This document shows, one piece after another, positions 16,447-28,000 of a stretch of DNA of 47,130 nt (positions are counted from its first letter, which is position 1; each line of letters starts with the position of its first letter). The stretch is from Rheinheimera sediminis (GTDB lineage: Bacteria; Pseudomonadota; Gammaproteobacteria; Enterobacterales; Alteromonadaceae), in assembly GCF_004005375.1 (NCBI RefSeq), contig NZ_RZUF01000003.1:1-47130 (forward strand). Direction: 5' to 3'. The position numbers and the translations under genes are program-made. The notes under the pieces were generated by a model that was given only the letters and a program-made list of their open reading frames with translations, searched no databases and was not told the origin of the DNA.

Positions 16447-17628
16447 ATGGGCTGGTGTAGTGTTTTATTGCTGGCTAACGCCGTTCTGACATCAAGTCTG
16501 GCTGCGGCGGTTCAGCTAAACACGACAGCTGTAAGTCCTTTGTTTTTTGTTAATGCGAAGCAGCAACTGCAATTGGAGCCTGTTGCTTCGCACTATCAAA
16601 TGCAAGTTCAGGGTAAAACATTAAAAGTGCAACTGAGTAACAGGTTGCTGGTAAAAACTGCTCTTCTGCATAATGCAGCCAGCCTGAGGCAATTTCACCC
16701 TGCTATTGAAAAAGTGCAGCAACTGGCGAAATTGCAACAGGCCAGTTGGTGGCTGGTCACAGTCAAAGATAATCCACCTTCAGCTGTATTGTCGTTTCTT
16801 CAGCAGCATGCTCAGGTGCTGGCCGTTCAACCCGATCTATTGCTGCAACGCCAAAACGCAGGAGCAGAGGAAAGCTCTAAGCAGACCAGGCATCAACAGC
16901 TTATCACGCCTGTAAAAGCCACCAAAACAGTACGGCTGGCCATTATTGATGATGGTTTTGATCTACAGCATCCGGCGCTGCAAAGTTTGAATATCGCCTT
17001 GCAGTATGATGCCGATTTACGGCTGGCGGATGCCAGCCCGAAGTTAGCGCAGGATCAACATGGCACCAGGGTGGCCGCGTTGCTGTTGCACACAACAAGG
17101 CAGCATGGCCTGGAGCCTGAATTGGTGTTGATCAGGCAAGTCTCCAGCTGGACTTCTGATCTGCTGCTGGGGTTTACTGTTGCCCGTATGATGCAGGCTG
17201 ATATTGTGAACAGCAGCTGGATTTTGCCATTTCTGCCTGACCCTCTGGCAGAGCTGCTAAATGAATGGCAGCAACAGCAGCCTTATCTTGTTTTTGCTGC
17301 CGGCAATAACGCCGCCGATGCCTGCAGCTCTAATGCTTTTAGTGCGCTGCCAGGCGCTTTACTGGTGGCAGCAGCACAACATGATGGCGAGCTTTGGCCT
17401 TACTCTAACTACGGACCTTGTATTGATATCAATGCCCCGGCTTATTTTCAACTGGCAAGCAGTGCAAACAACAAAACCTCCGCTTTTACCGGCACTTCAG
17501 CAGCAACTGCTTATGTCAGTGCTATGCTGGCTGTAAAAATGGCTTCCGGAGTTTATCCCAGGCCAGATCAACTTCAGCTGTGGGTATCGCCTGTATCTGG
17601 CAAAGCTGCAGAGAACTCTGACCCGTAG
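16447..17628 (+). CDS. Secreted subtilisin-like protease (S8)
   Basis: A 393-residue protein if ATG 16447 is used, five bases after the stop of the third collar gene. The frame is open to GTG 16408, inside that gene. ATG 16447 gives a clean signal peptide (WCSVLLLANAVLTSSLAAA). The catalytic triad is complete: Asp168 (LAIIDDGFD), His205 (DQHGTRVAA) and Ser351 (FTGTSAATAYVS), with the oxyanion Asn in FAAGNN. Residues ~30-140 resemble an inhibitor-like prodomain. There is no C-terminal anchor, so it acts in the periplasm or outside. Context suggests it trims a product of the island; no substrate is known. Confidence 0.85.
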   Translation: MGWCSVLLLANAVLTSSLAAAVQLNTTAVSPLFFVNAKQQLQLEPVASHYQMQVQGKTLKVQLSNRLLVKTALLHNAASLRQFHPAIEKVQQLAKLQQASWWLVTVKDNPPSAVLSFLQQHAQVLAVQPDLLLQRQNAGAEESSKQTRHQQLITPVKATKTVRLAIIDDGFDLQHPALQSLNIALQYDADLRLADASPKLAQDQHGTRVAALLLHTTRQHGLEPELVLIRQVSSWTSDLLLGFTVARMMQADIVNSSWILPFLPDPLAELLNEWQQQQPYLVFAAGNNAADACSSNAFSALPGALLVAAAQHDGELWPYSNYGPCIDINAPAYFQLASSANNKTSAFTGTSAATAYVSAMLAVKMASGVYPRPDQLQLWVSPVSGKAAENSDP

Positions 17629-17778
17629 CAATCTGGTGCACAAAATGCCATTTTACTGTTTACATTGTAACCAAAACCCCGGCACAATGAAAAAAATGAA
17701 ACTTTAAGTGAAATTGTTGTGTTCAACCAAGCAAGTTAATAGTAAAAACTAAGTTGAAGCACAATAAGACAAAAGGAT

Positions 17779-19023
17779 ATGAGGTTTGCTGTAATGCAGG
17801 AACAAGTGCAGACGGATTACAGTGCTGAATACAGCGACAATTTACCCGCTTTGTTAAAACAGCTGAATATTGCTTTGGTGTTTACGTCCTATCAGGCTGG
17901 TCGTTTAATGCTGGTGCGAACTGATGGCGGCCAATTAGATATCAATTACAAAAGTTTTCCTCGTCCTATGGGACTTGCCGTTACAAAAAATAGTCTGACG
18001 TTGGGCGTCTTTACACAAGTGTTGAAATTTCAGCGTGAAGATGCGCTGCTTGAACAAATCAAACAGCCTTTATTACCTATAGAGCAGGATATTACAGCGC
18101 CACGGCTGAAAACCGGATCCGAAGACAATGCAGTGGAAAGCAGCCTTGACGAGCGCTCAGATCTGATGGCTGAAGAGAGGGCTGAGCAGGAAAAACTGCA
18201 GCAGGAACAACAACGCTGGCTGGATTATCAGCAACAACTGATGGAGCCGGTAGATGAGCGTACAGATGCTTGTTTTATAACCCGGAGTGCCCATTACAGC
18301 GGCATGATTAATATCCATGATATTGAATGGGGCTCTGAAGGCTTATGGGCCGTTAACTCAAGTTTTTCCTGTTTATGTACCTTAAGCCCAGAAGCCAGTT
18401 TTGTTCCTCGCTGGAAACCCTATTTTATTACTGAATTAATGCCGGAAGATCGCTGCCATTTAAATGGTATGGCACTGAAAGACGGCAAACCTGCTTATGT
18501 CACCACCTTCTCAAAATTTAATAAACCAGCCATGTGGCGTAAAGGCGATAAATTTGATGGCACTTTAATGGATGTTGAGCAAAATAAAATTTTGTTAGAT
18601 AACCTCTGTATGCCGCATTCTCCCCGCTATTATCGCAACAAAGTGTATTACTGCAATTCAGGAGAAGGCCAGATTTGTTGTTATGACCCAAAAACCGGCC
18701 AGAATGACATACTGGCTGAAGTGCCGGGTTTTACCCGTGGCATGGCTTTTTATGGCCCTTTTTTAATTGTTGGTTTATCCAAAGTACGGCAAAGCGACGT
18801 AACTTCGCCTGCACCCTTAGCCAACAGATATTCCGACACTTGTTCCGGTATTTGGTTGTTTAACCTTGACAGCGGCAAAACTATAGCCACTCTTAAGTTT
18901 ACCGGAAATGTCGATCAGATTTATGACGTAGCGGTGTTAACTGGCTGCAGCTTTCCTGAGCTGATAGAACCCGGTCATCCCCGAATGCGTAACCATTTCT
19001 GTTTTCCTGCCCTGGCAGAGTGA
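17779..19023 (+). CDS. TIGR03032/DUF4915-family protein
   Basis: A 414-residue protein of the TIGR03032 (DUF4915) family, function unknown, probably a beta-propeller. The features are LALVFTSYQAGRLMLVRTDGG, INIHDIEWGSEGLWAVNSSFSCLCTL, CHLNGMALKDGKPAYVTTF, PHSPRYY, YYCNSGEGQI and PGFTRGMAFYGPFLIVGLSKVR. A charged Glu/Gln-rich coiled stretch (residues ~85-160) interrupts the first part. No signal peptide is seen, so it is cytosolic. ATG 17779 or ATG 17794 could be the start; GAGG (17781-17784) is better spaced for 17794. It is upstream of the giant gene by 36 bp, so the two are probably co-transcribed. Confidence 0.82.
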   Translation: MRFAVMQEQVQTDYSAEYSDNLPALLKQLNIALVFTSYQAGRLMLVRTDGGQLDINYKSFPRPMGLAVTKNSLTLGVFTQVLKFQREDALLEQIKQPLLPIEQDITAPRLKTGSEDNAVESSLDERSDLMAEERAEQEKLQQEQQRWLDYQQQLMEPVDERTDACFITRSAHYSGMINIHDIEWGSEGLWAVNSSFSCLCTLSPEASFVPRWKPYFITELMPEDRCHLNGMALKDGKPAYVTTFSKFNKPAMWRKGDKFDGTLMDVEQNKILLDNLCMPHSPRYYRNKVYYCNSGEGQICCYDPKTGQNDILAEVPGFTRGMAFYGPFLIVGLSKVRQSDVTSPAPLANRYSDTCSGIWLFNLDSGKTIATLKFTGNVDQIYDVAVLTGCSFPELIEPGHPRMRNHFCFPALAE

Positions 19024-19059
19024 ATGACTAATAGCTGTTGATCAAACAAGGATTGCATC

Positions 19060-22000
19060 ATGAGTGCCCGCCCTAAAAACTCAATTCTGAAAACCTCACT
19101 TAAAGCCCTATGGCCTGCTTTGTTGCTGGCGCAGCCTGCCTTTGCTTCTGTGCGAAGTAGTTCAGTGTCGCGTGCTCAGTCCCGTACTGCAGCCATGGCT
19201 TTGCCTGGTTCTGGCAGCTTATCGAACAACGAGCCAGAGAACGCTGCTACACAAAGTAATCCTTTTGCCTCTTTTGGTACTAGCGTAGGCTCTGAACATA
19301 TCCTACCAACTGAACTTGCTGCAGACACTTTAGCCTTTTTGGCAGAGCAGGGCTTGTTGGTGCCGGGAGCTGAACAACAAGCGACTGAGTCAGGGCAAAA
19401 CTTTATATCCAGAAAAGAATTTGCGGCTTTTCCCACTGGAAGTGGTAATAAAGCCTGCGACAAACCAGGTCGTAATGCAAGCTATATTGGGATTGGTTGG
19501 TATAATAACGGCGCAGCCTGTTATATTTATGACTCCAATGGTTTCCCTGTACCTGGCAAAACGGGCAATAGCCTCAGCGCCTGCCAAAACCTCTACAATG
19601 CCTGTGTGGTAGTTTCAGCTCCCGCCCCCACTATCACCAGCGCCACTTACGATGCCAGTACCGGGGCTCTGGTAGTTACAGGGACGAATTTTACGGCAAC
19701 AGGTGGTGCGCCCAATGATGTGATCGCCAATAAGCTTACTTTTACAGGTGAGGGTGGTGCTACCTACACGCTTACCAATACAACCAATGTAGAAATAAGC
19801 ACTGCCACCAGTTTTACGCTGACACTGAGCAGCACAGATCGTGCTGCGCTTGATTTGATTGTCAATAAAGACGGCACCAGCTCTACAGGTGCAACAACTT
19901 ATAACCTTGCCGGTGCCGCAGGCTTTATAGCTGCTTCGGCGGCAGCAACTGATACAACAGGCAATAGTGTTACAGTCTCCAACGTTCAAGAGCCTACAGT
20001 CACATCGGCCACTTACAATGCCTCTACCGGTGCATTGGTGATTACTGGCACTAATCTGAAGTCTGCCAGTGGTGCCGCCAACGACATTGTGGCCAATAAA
20101 TTCACCTTTACTGGTGAGGGTGGCAGCACCTATACCCTGACAGATACCGCCAATGCTGAAATTAGCTCTGGTACCAGTGCCAGCCTGACGCTGAGTGCAA
20201 CGGACAAGGCTGCTTTGAACCTGTTTGTAAACAAAAACGGCACCAGTTCCACCAGCGGCACCAACTACAATCTGGCCGCAGCTGAAGATTGGAACAGTGG
20301 TGCTGCTTCAAGTGTCGTGATTGCGGATACGGCGGGCAATGGTGTGACGGTCAGCAACGTTGCTGTTCCTGCTATTACTTCAGCCACTTACGACGCCACT
20401 ACCGGCGTTTTGGTTGTCACTGGTACTGATTTTTTAAGTAAAGCCGGCGCCAGTAATGATATTGATGGTATTAAATTCAGTTACAGAGGAGAAGGTGGTT
20501 CTGGTTCAACCTTTACCTTTACTGATACAGCAAGTGTGGAACTAACCAGTGGTACCAGTTTTAGCCTGGTGTTAGGCTCAGCCGATAAAGAGGCGTTTAA
20601 CCTGATATCGGGAAAAGCTGGTACATCAGGTGTCAATGGTTCGCTTTATCAGTTAAACGGTCTGGAGGATTGGGCTGCTGGTGCTGATGCTACCACTACT
20701 ACGTCAGATTCAGGCAATGTGGTGACTGTGTCTAATATAGCTCCCCCCACTATTACCGCAGCCACATATAATATAGGTACCGGCGTGATGGTGGTTACTG
20801 GCAGTGGGTTTGTGCGGCAAAGCGGCTCTACAAACGATATTGTGGCTAATAAATTTGTCATTACTGGTGAGGGCGGCAGCACCTATACCCTGACCAACAC
20901 AACTAACGTTGAAGTGACATCGTCAACCAGTTTTACCCTGACGTTTAGCGCCACAGACCAAACTAATGTGGCATCTCTTGTTAATAAAAATGGCACCAGT
21001 TCCAGTGACGGAACCACCTATAATCTTGCAGCAGCAGAAGACTGGGCCGGAGGTGCTGATGCTGCCGTGAATGTAGCCGATTTAACAGGCAATGGGATTA
21101 CCGCCAGCGGGGCTGCCGCTTCAGTTGCTTCAGTCACGGCATCTACTGCCGATGGTGCTTATAAAGCGGGTGATGTCGTCACTGTTCAGGTGAATTTCAG
21201 TGCCAATGTCACTGTCACTGGTACGCCACAACTGACGCTGGAAACTGGCGCAACAGACAGAACCATTAATTACAGCAGTGGCTCAGGCACCTCTACGCTG
21301 ACCTTTAGCTACACAGTACAGGCAGGGGATACCAGCAGCGATCTGGACTATATCTCTGTGAATGCATTAAGCCTTAATGGCGGCACTATTAAAGACGGTT
21401 CAACTGTAGATGCTATATTAACTTTACCTGCACCAGGTGCTGCTAATTCACTGGGTGCAAACAAAGCTTTGGTGATTGATACCACTGCCCCCACAGCAAC
21501 CATAGTGGTTGCTGATACTTCCTTAAATGTAAGTGAAACCTCCTTGGTTACTATTACCTTTAGTGAGGCTGTCACTGGGTTTAATAATAACGATTTAACC
21601 ATCGAAAACGGTACTTTAACCGCAGTTGGAAGCGCTGATGGAGGCATTACCTGGACTGCGACTTTAACACCCACTGTTGGTATTACAGACTCGACTAACG
21701 TTATTACCCTGAATAACACAGATGTAGCAGATGCAACTGGTAATGCAGGTGTGGGCACCACCAATTCCAACAATTACGCCATAGATACTGTAAGACCAAC
21801 TGCGACTGTGGTCGTCTCTGATAACTCTCTGACTGCTGGTGAAACTTCGCTGGTGACTATTACCTTTAGTGAGGCGGTTACTGGGTTTAATAACAACGAT
21901 TTGACTATAGAAAACGGTAGTTTATCTGCGGTGAGCAGCAGCGACGGTGGTGTGACTTGGACAGCGACCTTGACGCCAACAGTCAGTATTACTGATGCTA

Positions 22001-25000
22001 CGAATGTAATTACGCTGGATAACACCGACATCAATGATGTAGCGGGCAATACAGGGACTGGCACAACCAACTCCAATAACTACGCCATAGACACAGCGCG
22101 GCCAACAGCTTCTATAGTAGTGGCTGATACATCGTTAAAATCAGGTGAAACCTCGCTGGTGACTTTCACCTTCAGTGAAGCTGTGACAGGTTTTACCAAT
22201 GCAGATTTAACCATAGCCAACGGCACTTTAACTGCGGTCAGCAGCGCTGATGGTGGCATTACCTGGACAGCAACCTTCACACCTTCAGCCGGGGTCACAG
22301 CCTCAACGAATCAGATCACACTGGATAACACAGGTGTAGCCGATGCGGCAGGTAATACAGGCACAGGCACCACCAACTCCAACAACTACGCTATAGACAA
22401 TGTAGCGCCGAATGCACCTTCTACGCCCGATTTAGCGGCTGGGTCTGATCTGGGTAATAGCTCTACAGATGATGTGACCAACGACACCACGCCAACACTG
22501 ACGGGGACTGCTGAGTCAGACAGTACTGTGACTTTGTATGATACAGACGGTACTACAGTTCTGGGCTCTGCGACTGCGACAGGGGGCGACTGGAGCATTA
22601 CCAGTTCAGTGCTGAGTGAGGGCAGTCATACGTTAACAGCGAAAGCCGTTGATACGGCGGGCAATGAATCAGTGGCTTCTGCTGGCTTAACTATCACTAT
22701 TGATACTACGGCGCCACTGGTAACGGGTTCTGTTCCTGATGGTGCGGCTTTAATCAACGCTGCCAGCCTGACCTATACAGTGAGTTTTAATGACACAGTC
22801 TATGGTCTGGCCTCAGCTGATTTTAGTGTGACTGCGACAGGCACTGCCGCGGGAACTGTCAGCAGCGTATCTGCTGTATCCGGTAACAGTGTTGATGTCA
22901 CCGTCAGTGGTATTACCGGTACTGGTACCTTAAGACTGGATTCCAATGCCTCTGGTATAGCTGATTTAGCTGGGAATCAGGCTGCAGCCTTTACGGCTGG
23001 CAGTACTCATGCCGTAGACAGGGATGCTCCTGCTATTACGAGCGTAGGTTTTGATCAGGCATCAGTTGACTCGGCGAACCAGGCGGCTGTTAGCTTTACT
23101 TTGGCTGGCGCTGAGACAGCTTCCACAGCAAGTTATACTATTACCAGTAGCAGTGGCGGTACTCCTGTGACTGCATCTGGTATCGCGGTCAATTCGGCAG
23201 GTCAAACTATCAGTGGGGTTAATGTCAGTGGTTTAAATGACGGCACTTTAACTTTAAGTCTGACTTTGACGGATACGGCTGGGAATGTCAGCTCACCAGT
23301 CACTGATACTGTGGTGAAGGACGCTAATGTGCCAGCTGTCACCGCTGTGGCTATTGCAAACGGTAGTTTTAAAGCCGGAGATAGCATTAATTTTACGGTG
23401 ACACTCAATGACTCAGTCACCGTATCCGGCATGAACTCTACTTTAGGTATTAATGTGGGGGGCGCCAATACAACAGCTGCTTTTGTAAGTGCGACGGGCA
23501 ATACCATGACCTATAGCTACACAGTAGTAGCTGGTGAAAATACCAGCAATTCAGGTGTTGCAATCCTCAGCGACAGTATCAGCCTTAATGGCGATACCAT
23601 CCGTGATTCGGGTAATAACGATGCGGTACTGACTTTTGCTGCTACAAGCAATAGCGCTGCTCAGGTCGATACTACAGCTCCTGCATTAACAGTAGTGACA
23701 GATCCAGCTCAGGCTGTGTTTGTAAATGCTGCTAATTACCAGATTAAAGGCACTCATTCTGAAATTGGCCTGACGATCAACCTCTATGCAGATACAGGCA
23801 ATGATGGCACTGCAGACGGTGGGGTTTTGGTCAGTGCTGTGGTCGATGCCGATGGCAACTGGAGTTTGGTGCAGCCTTTAACTGCAGACACAGCACACAA
23901 CTATGTTGTGATAGCTGAAGATGCTGCTGGTAATGTCTCGGCTGCCGTGGATGTTGCTACTATTACCGAAGACTCCATTGCACCAGTTGCTCCTGTGGTC
24001 ACCAGTCCTGCCACCGCTCTGGCTGTGAATACCCTCAGCCAACTGATCAGCGGTACTCATGCTGAAGATGGTGTCACAGTAGAATTGTTTGCAGACGCCG
24101 ACAATGATGGCGTTGCAGATAACAGCACAGTGCTGGCCAGCGCAGAGGTGGGTGTTGTTACTACAGGCAACTGGTCATTGACGGCACCTCTGACACAAAA
24201 CACAGCAAATAACTTTGTGGTTATAGCCAAAGACAAAGCGGCCAATGGATCGGCAGCTGTGGACGTGGTGACTGTGACTCAGGATTCTGTGGCCCCTGTA
24301 GTCACTGTTACTACGCTTACTACGGCAGACTCAACTCCAGCTTTAGCTGGTACTGTGGACGATACCACTGCCACTTTAAGTTTGGTGGTGAATGGTCAAA
24401 CCTATACAGCAACCAACAACGGTAATGGCGGCTGGACTTTAGCAGATAATCAGATTGCCGCTCTGCCTCACGGTGTTTACGACCTAGTGGTAACGGCCAC
24501 AGATGCCCAGGGCAATCAGGGAACTGACGCTTCCACTAATGAATTAACTATCGATCTATTGCCTCCATCAGGCTATAGCGCTGTGATTCAGCAAAACCGT
24601 ATTGATGCAGCCAATCAGAACGCTATGAGCTTTGTGTTTGCTGGTGCTGAAGTCGGCTCTACTTACACTTATGTGGTGAGTGATGGCACTAATTCAGTCA
24701 CTAACACCGGAGTGGTCACAGCGGTCAATCAGCAAATTGGGCCTATTAATGTGACAGGTTTGGCTGAAGGAACATTACAGCTGAGTGTTATTCTGACGGA
24801 TACAGTAGGTAATGCAGGTGCAGCTGCTACAGCAACTGTAGTGAAACTATTTAATGCTACACCAGTGATTTCCGGCAGCCCTGCAACTTCAGTGAATGAA
24901 GACAGCTTGTACAGCTTTACCCCTGTGGCGACAGATACAGATGCAGGTACCACCTTGACCTTCAGCATCAGTAATAAACCCACATGGGCTAGCTTTGATA

Positions 25001-28000
25001 CGGCAACAGGTGCACTGACCGGAACACCAACCAACGATCATGTAGGCACCACCTCAGCCATAGTGATCAGTGTCAGCGACGGCACAGCAACAGCGTCACT
25101 GGCTGCTTTTGCTATTACTGTGGTGAATGTAAACGATGCCCCTGTTGTCACTTCAACAGCAGTCACCTCAGCCACTCAAGGTTCGCCATACAGTTATAGC
25201 TTTACGGCGACTGATGTGGACGCTGGTGATACTTTAACCCGCTCAGTTGTGACTGCGCCGGCCTGGCTGACCTTTAATGCTGGCACAGCTGTATTGTCCG
25301 GTATTCCGGCTAATAATGATGTAGGCGCACATGCAGTCACATTAAGAGTAACTGATGCGGCAGGTTTATTTGCAGATCAAAGCTTTACTGTCACTGTAGC
25401 TAATGTTAACGATGCACCAAGCATCAGTGGAACCCCTGCAATCACTGTAGCTCAGGGCGCAGCTTATAGCTTTGTGCCTGCAGCGGCTGATGTGGATGTG
25501 GGTACAAGCTTAACCTTTAGCATCGCGAATAAACCCACCTGGGCCAGCTTTAATACGGCAACAGGTGCGCTCACCGGTACTCCGGGTAATGCCGATGTAG
25601 GTGTGACTGCTGGTATTGTGATTTCAGTTTCAGATGGCGAATTGAGTGCTGCACTGCCAGCCTTTACGCTGACGGTAACTAATGTTAACGATGCACCTGT
25701 TGTCACCGACAGCGCTGCTACTACGTTAGAAGATACGCCTCTGAGCCTGACTTTAACAGCTCAGGATCCGGATCAGGATCCCCTGACCTTTGAGATTATG
25801 ACTCAACCTGAACATGGTACTGCAACAGTGCAGGGATCCTTAGTGCTGTACACACCGAACCCGGATTTTAACGGTTCAGACAGTATTGGGTTCGTTGCAA
25901 AAGATGCTGAGCTAAGCTCGAATGTGGCCACTATCAGTCTGACTGTAACACCAGTTAATGATAATCCTGTACTGCTGGATGATAGTTACAGCCTGCAGCG
26001 CACTGAGAATAATCAGTATCTGTTGAATGTATTGGCTAATGATACCGATGTAGATGGTGATACTTTAACCATAGATGGCGCTTCAGCCAGCGTAGGAACC
26101 GTTAGCTTTAATGCTGAAGGTTTAACTTTAACCGCGCCGGACCGCTATGTAGGCCCTGTCAGTCTGCGTTATACAGTGACGGATGCTAAAGGTGGCCGAG
26201 CCAGTGCCAACGTCAGCTTAATTATTGAAGGTGGAGCTGCATCAAGCTTACCTGTGATTACAGTGCCTGCTGATATTGAAGTCAATGCTACAGCCTTGTT
26301 TACCCGCGTGCCTCTTGGTACAGCCACAGCTGTGGATAGCACTGGTCGTCGTCTGAGAGTATCGCTGATCAACGGTAGTTTGTTCTTCCAACCAGGTGAG
26401 CATATTGTCTACTGGCAAGCCACTGATGCTGCTGGCAATACTGCCACTCAAGCACAAAAAGTCAGTGTGAAGCCGCTGATCTCCCTCAGTAAAGATCAAC
26501 AAGTGACGGAAGGTCGTGAAGTCGTCGTTGAGGTGATCCTCAATGGCCCTGCTCCTGTCTACCCTGTGTTAGTTCCTTATACTGTCAGCGGTAGCGCGGA
26601 CGGAAATGACCATACACTGGTATCAGGTGTGGCTGAAATCACGTCTGGCTTTAGTACCAGTATCCGCTTTACTGTGCTGGAAGATGGCCAGAACGAAGGA
26701 ACCGAAGACATAGTGATTAGCCTGGATGCCAGTGTGAATCGCGGTAGTCAGCGCACCAGCCGTATTGTGGTCACCGAAGCTAATATTGCCCCTGTAGTGA
26801 CTTTAGATGTCAATCAGAGCAATGAAAGCCGCTTGACTGTGAGTGAAAGTGAAGGGATTGTTCGTGTAACTGCAACAGTTACGGATGCCAATCCACTAGA
26901 TCAGGTGAGTGGTGTCTGGAATCTTGGTCGTCTGGTGAATGCAACCTCAGATCAAACACAACTGAGTTTTGACCCTGCAGACCAAGGCCCTGGTTTGTTT
27001 GAGGTCAGCTATACGGCGACAGACAACGGTACTCCCAATTTATCGTCCAGCACCTCAGTCTTTATTGTGATCAGGCCCAGTTTACCTGTGTTGGGCTCGC
27101 AAGACTCAGATGGTGATTTAATACCTGATGATCAGGAAGGTTTTGCTGATTCCAATGGTAATGGTATTCCGGATTATCTGGATGCACTAGATGAATGTAA
27201 CGTTATGCCTACTGAGTTTCTTGGACAGACAGAGTTTTTGGCCGAAGGTGATCCGGGAGTCTGTTTACGTTTAGGAACCATAGCCGCAGAAACCGATGCC
27301 GGTGGTCTGCAAATTGCCAAAGATGCTGTCGCAACCGACAATGTTGCGCTGAATATTGGCGGTATTTTTGACTTCATCGCCTATGGTTTACCGGAGCAGG
27401 GTCAAAGCTACAGTTTGGTGATACCACAACGCTTACCTGTACCGGCAAATGCGGTATATCGTAAGTATAGCAATGTGACTGGTTGGGTCGCGTTTGTCAG
27501 CAATGAGCGCAACTCAATTGCCAGTACTCAGGGCGAGAGAGGCTTCTGTCCACCACCTGGCGGTACAGAGTGGACTCCGGGTTTAACGGAAGGTCATTGG
27601 TGTGTGCAGGTCACAGTGGAAGATGGCGGCCCTAATGATGCTGACGGTATTGCCAACAGCGCCATTGTCGACCCCGGTGGTGTTGCAGTAGAGCTAAACG
27701 GTAACAATCTGCCTGTAGCAGTCGCGGATCAAGCTACGACCAGAGCCGACACTGCAGTGGTTGTGAATGTACTGGCGAATGATACCGATCCTGACGGAGA
27801 CACTTTAACTGTCAGTCAGGCCGTGAGTAGCTTTGGTACAGTGACCATTCTGGCCGACCAACAGCTAAGCTACAGCCCTAACCCGGACTTTATCGGCATT
27901 GATACGGTGATTTACAACATTACCGATGGTCAAGGCGGAACTGCCAGCAGCGAATTAGTAATTACAGTGCTGGGTAACACTGCGCCTGTTGCAGTCAATG

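Noticed and set aside
17629-17778. Promoter with TTGTTG/TAATAG before the DUF4915 gene
   Set aside because: Only about half of the hexamer bases match consensus; not strong enough to list.
21348-26502. Long minus-strand open frames opposite the giant gene
   Set aside because: They mirror a low-complexity Thr/Ala/Val-rich coding strand, lack ribosome-binding sites and have no domain; they are shadows.
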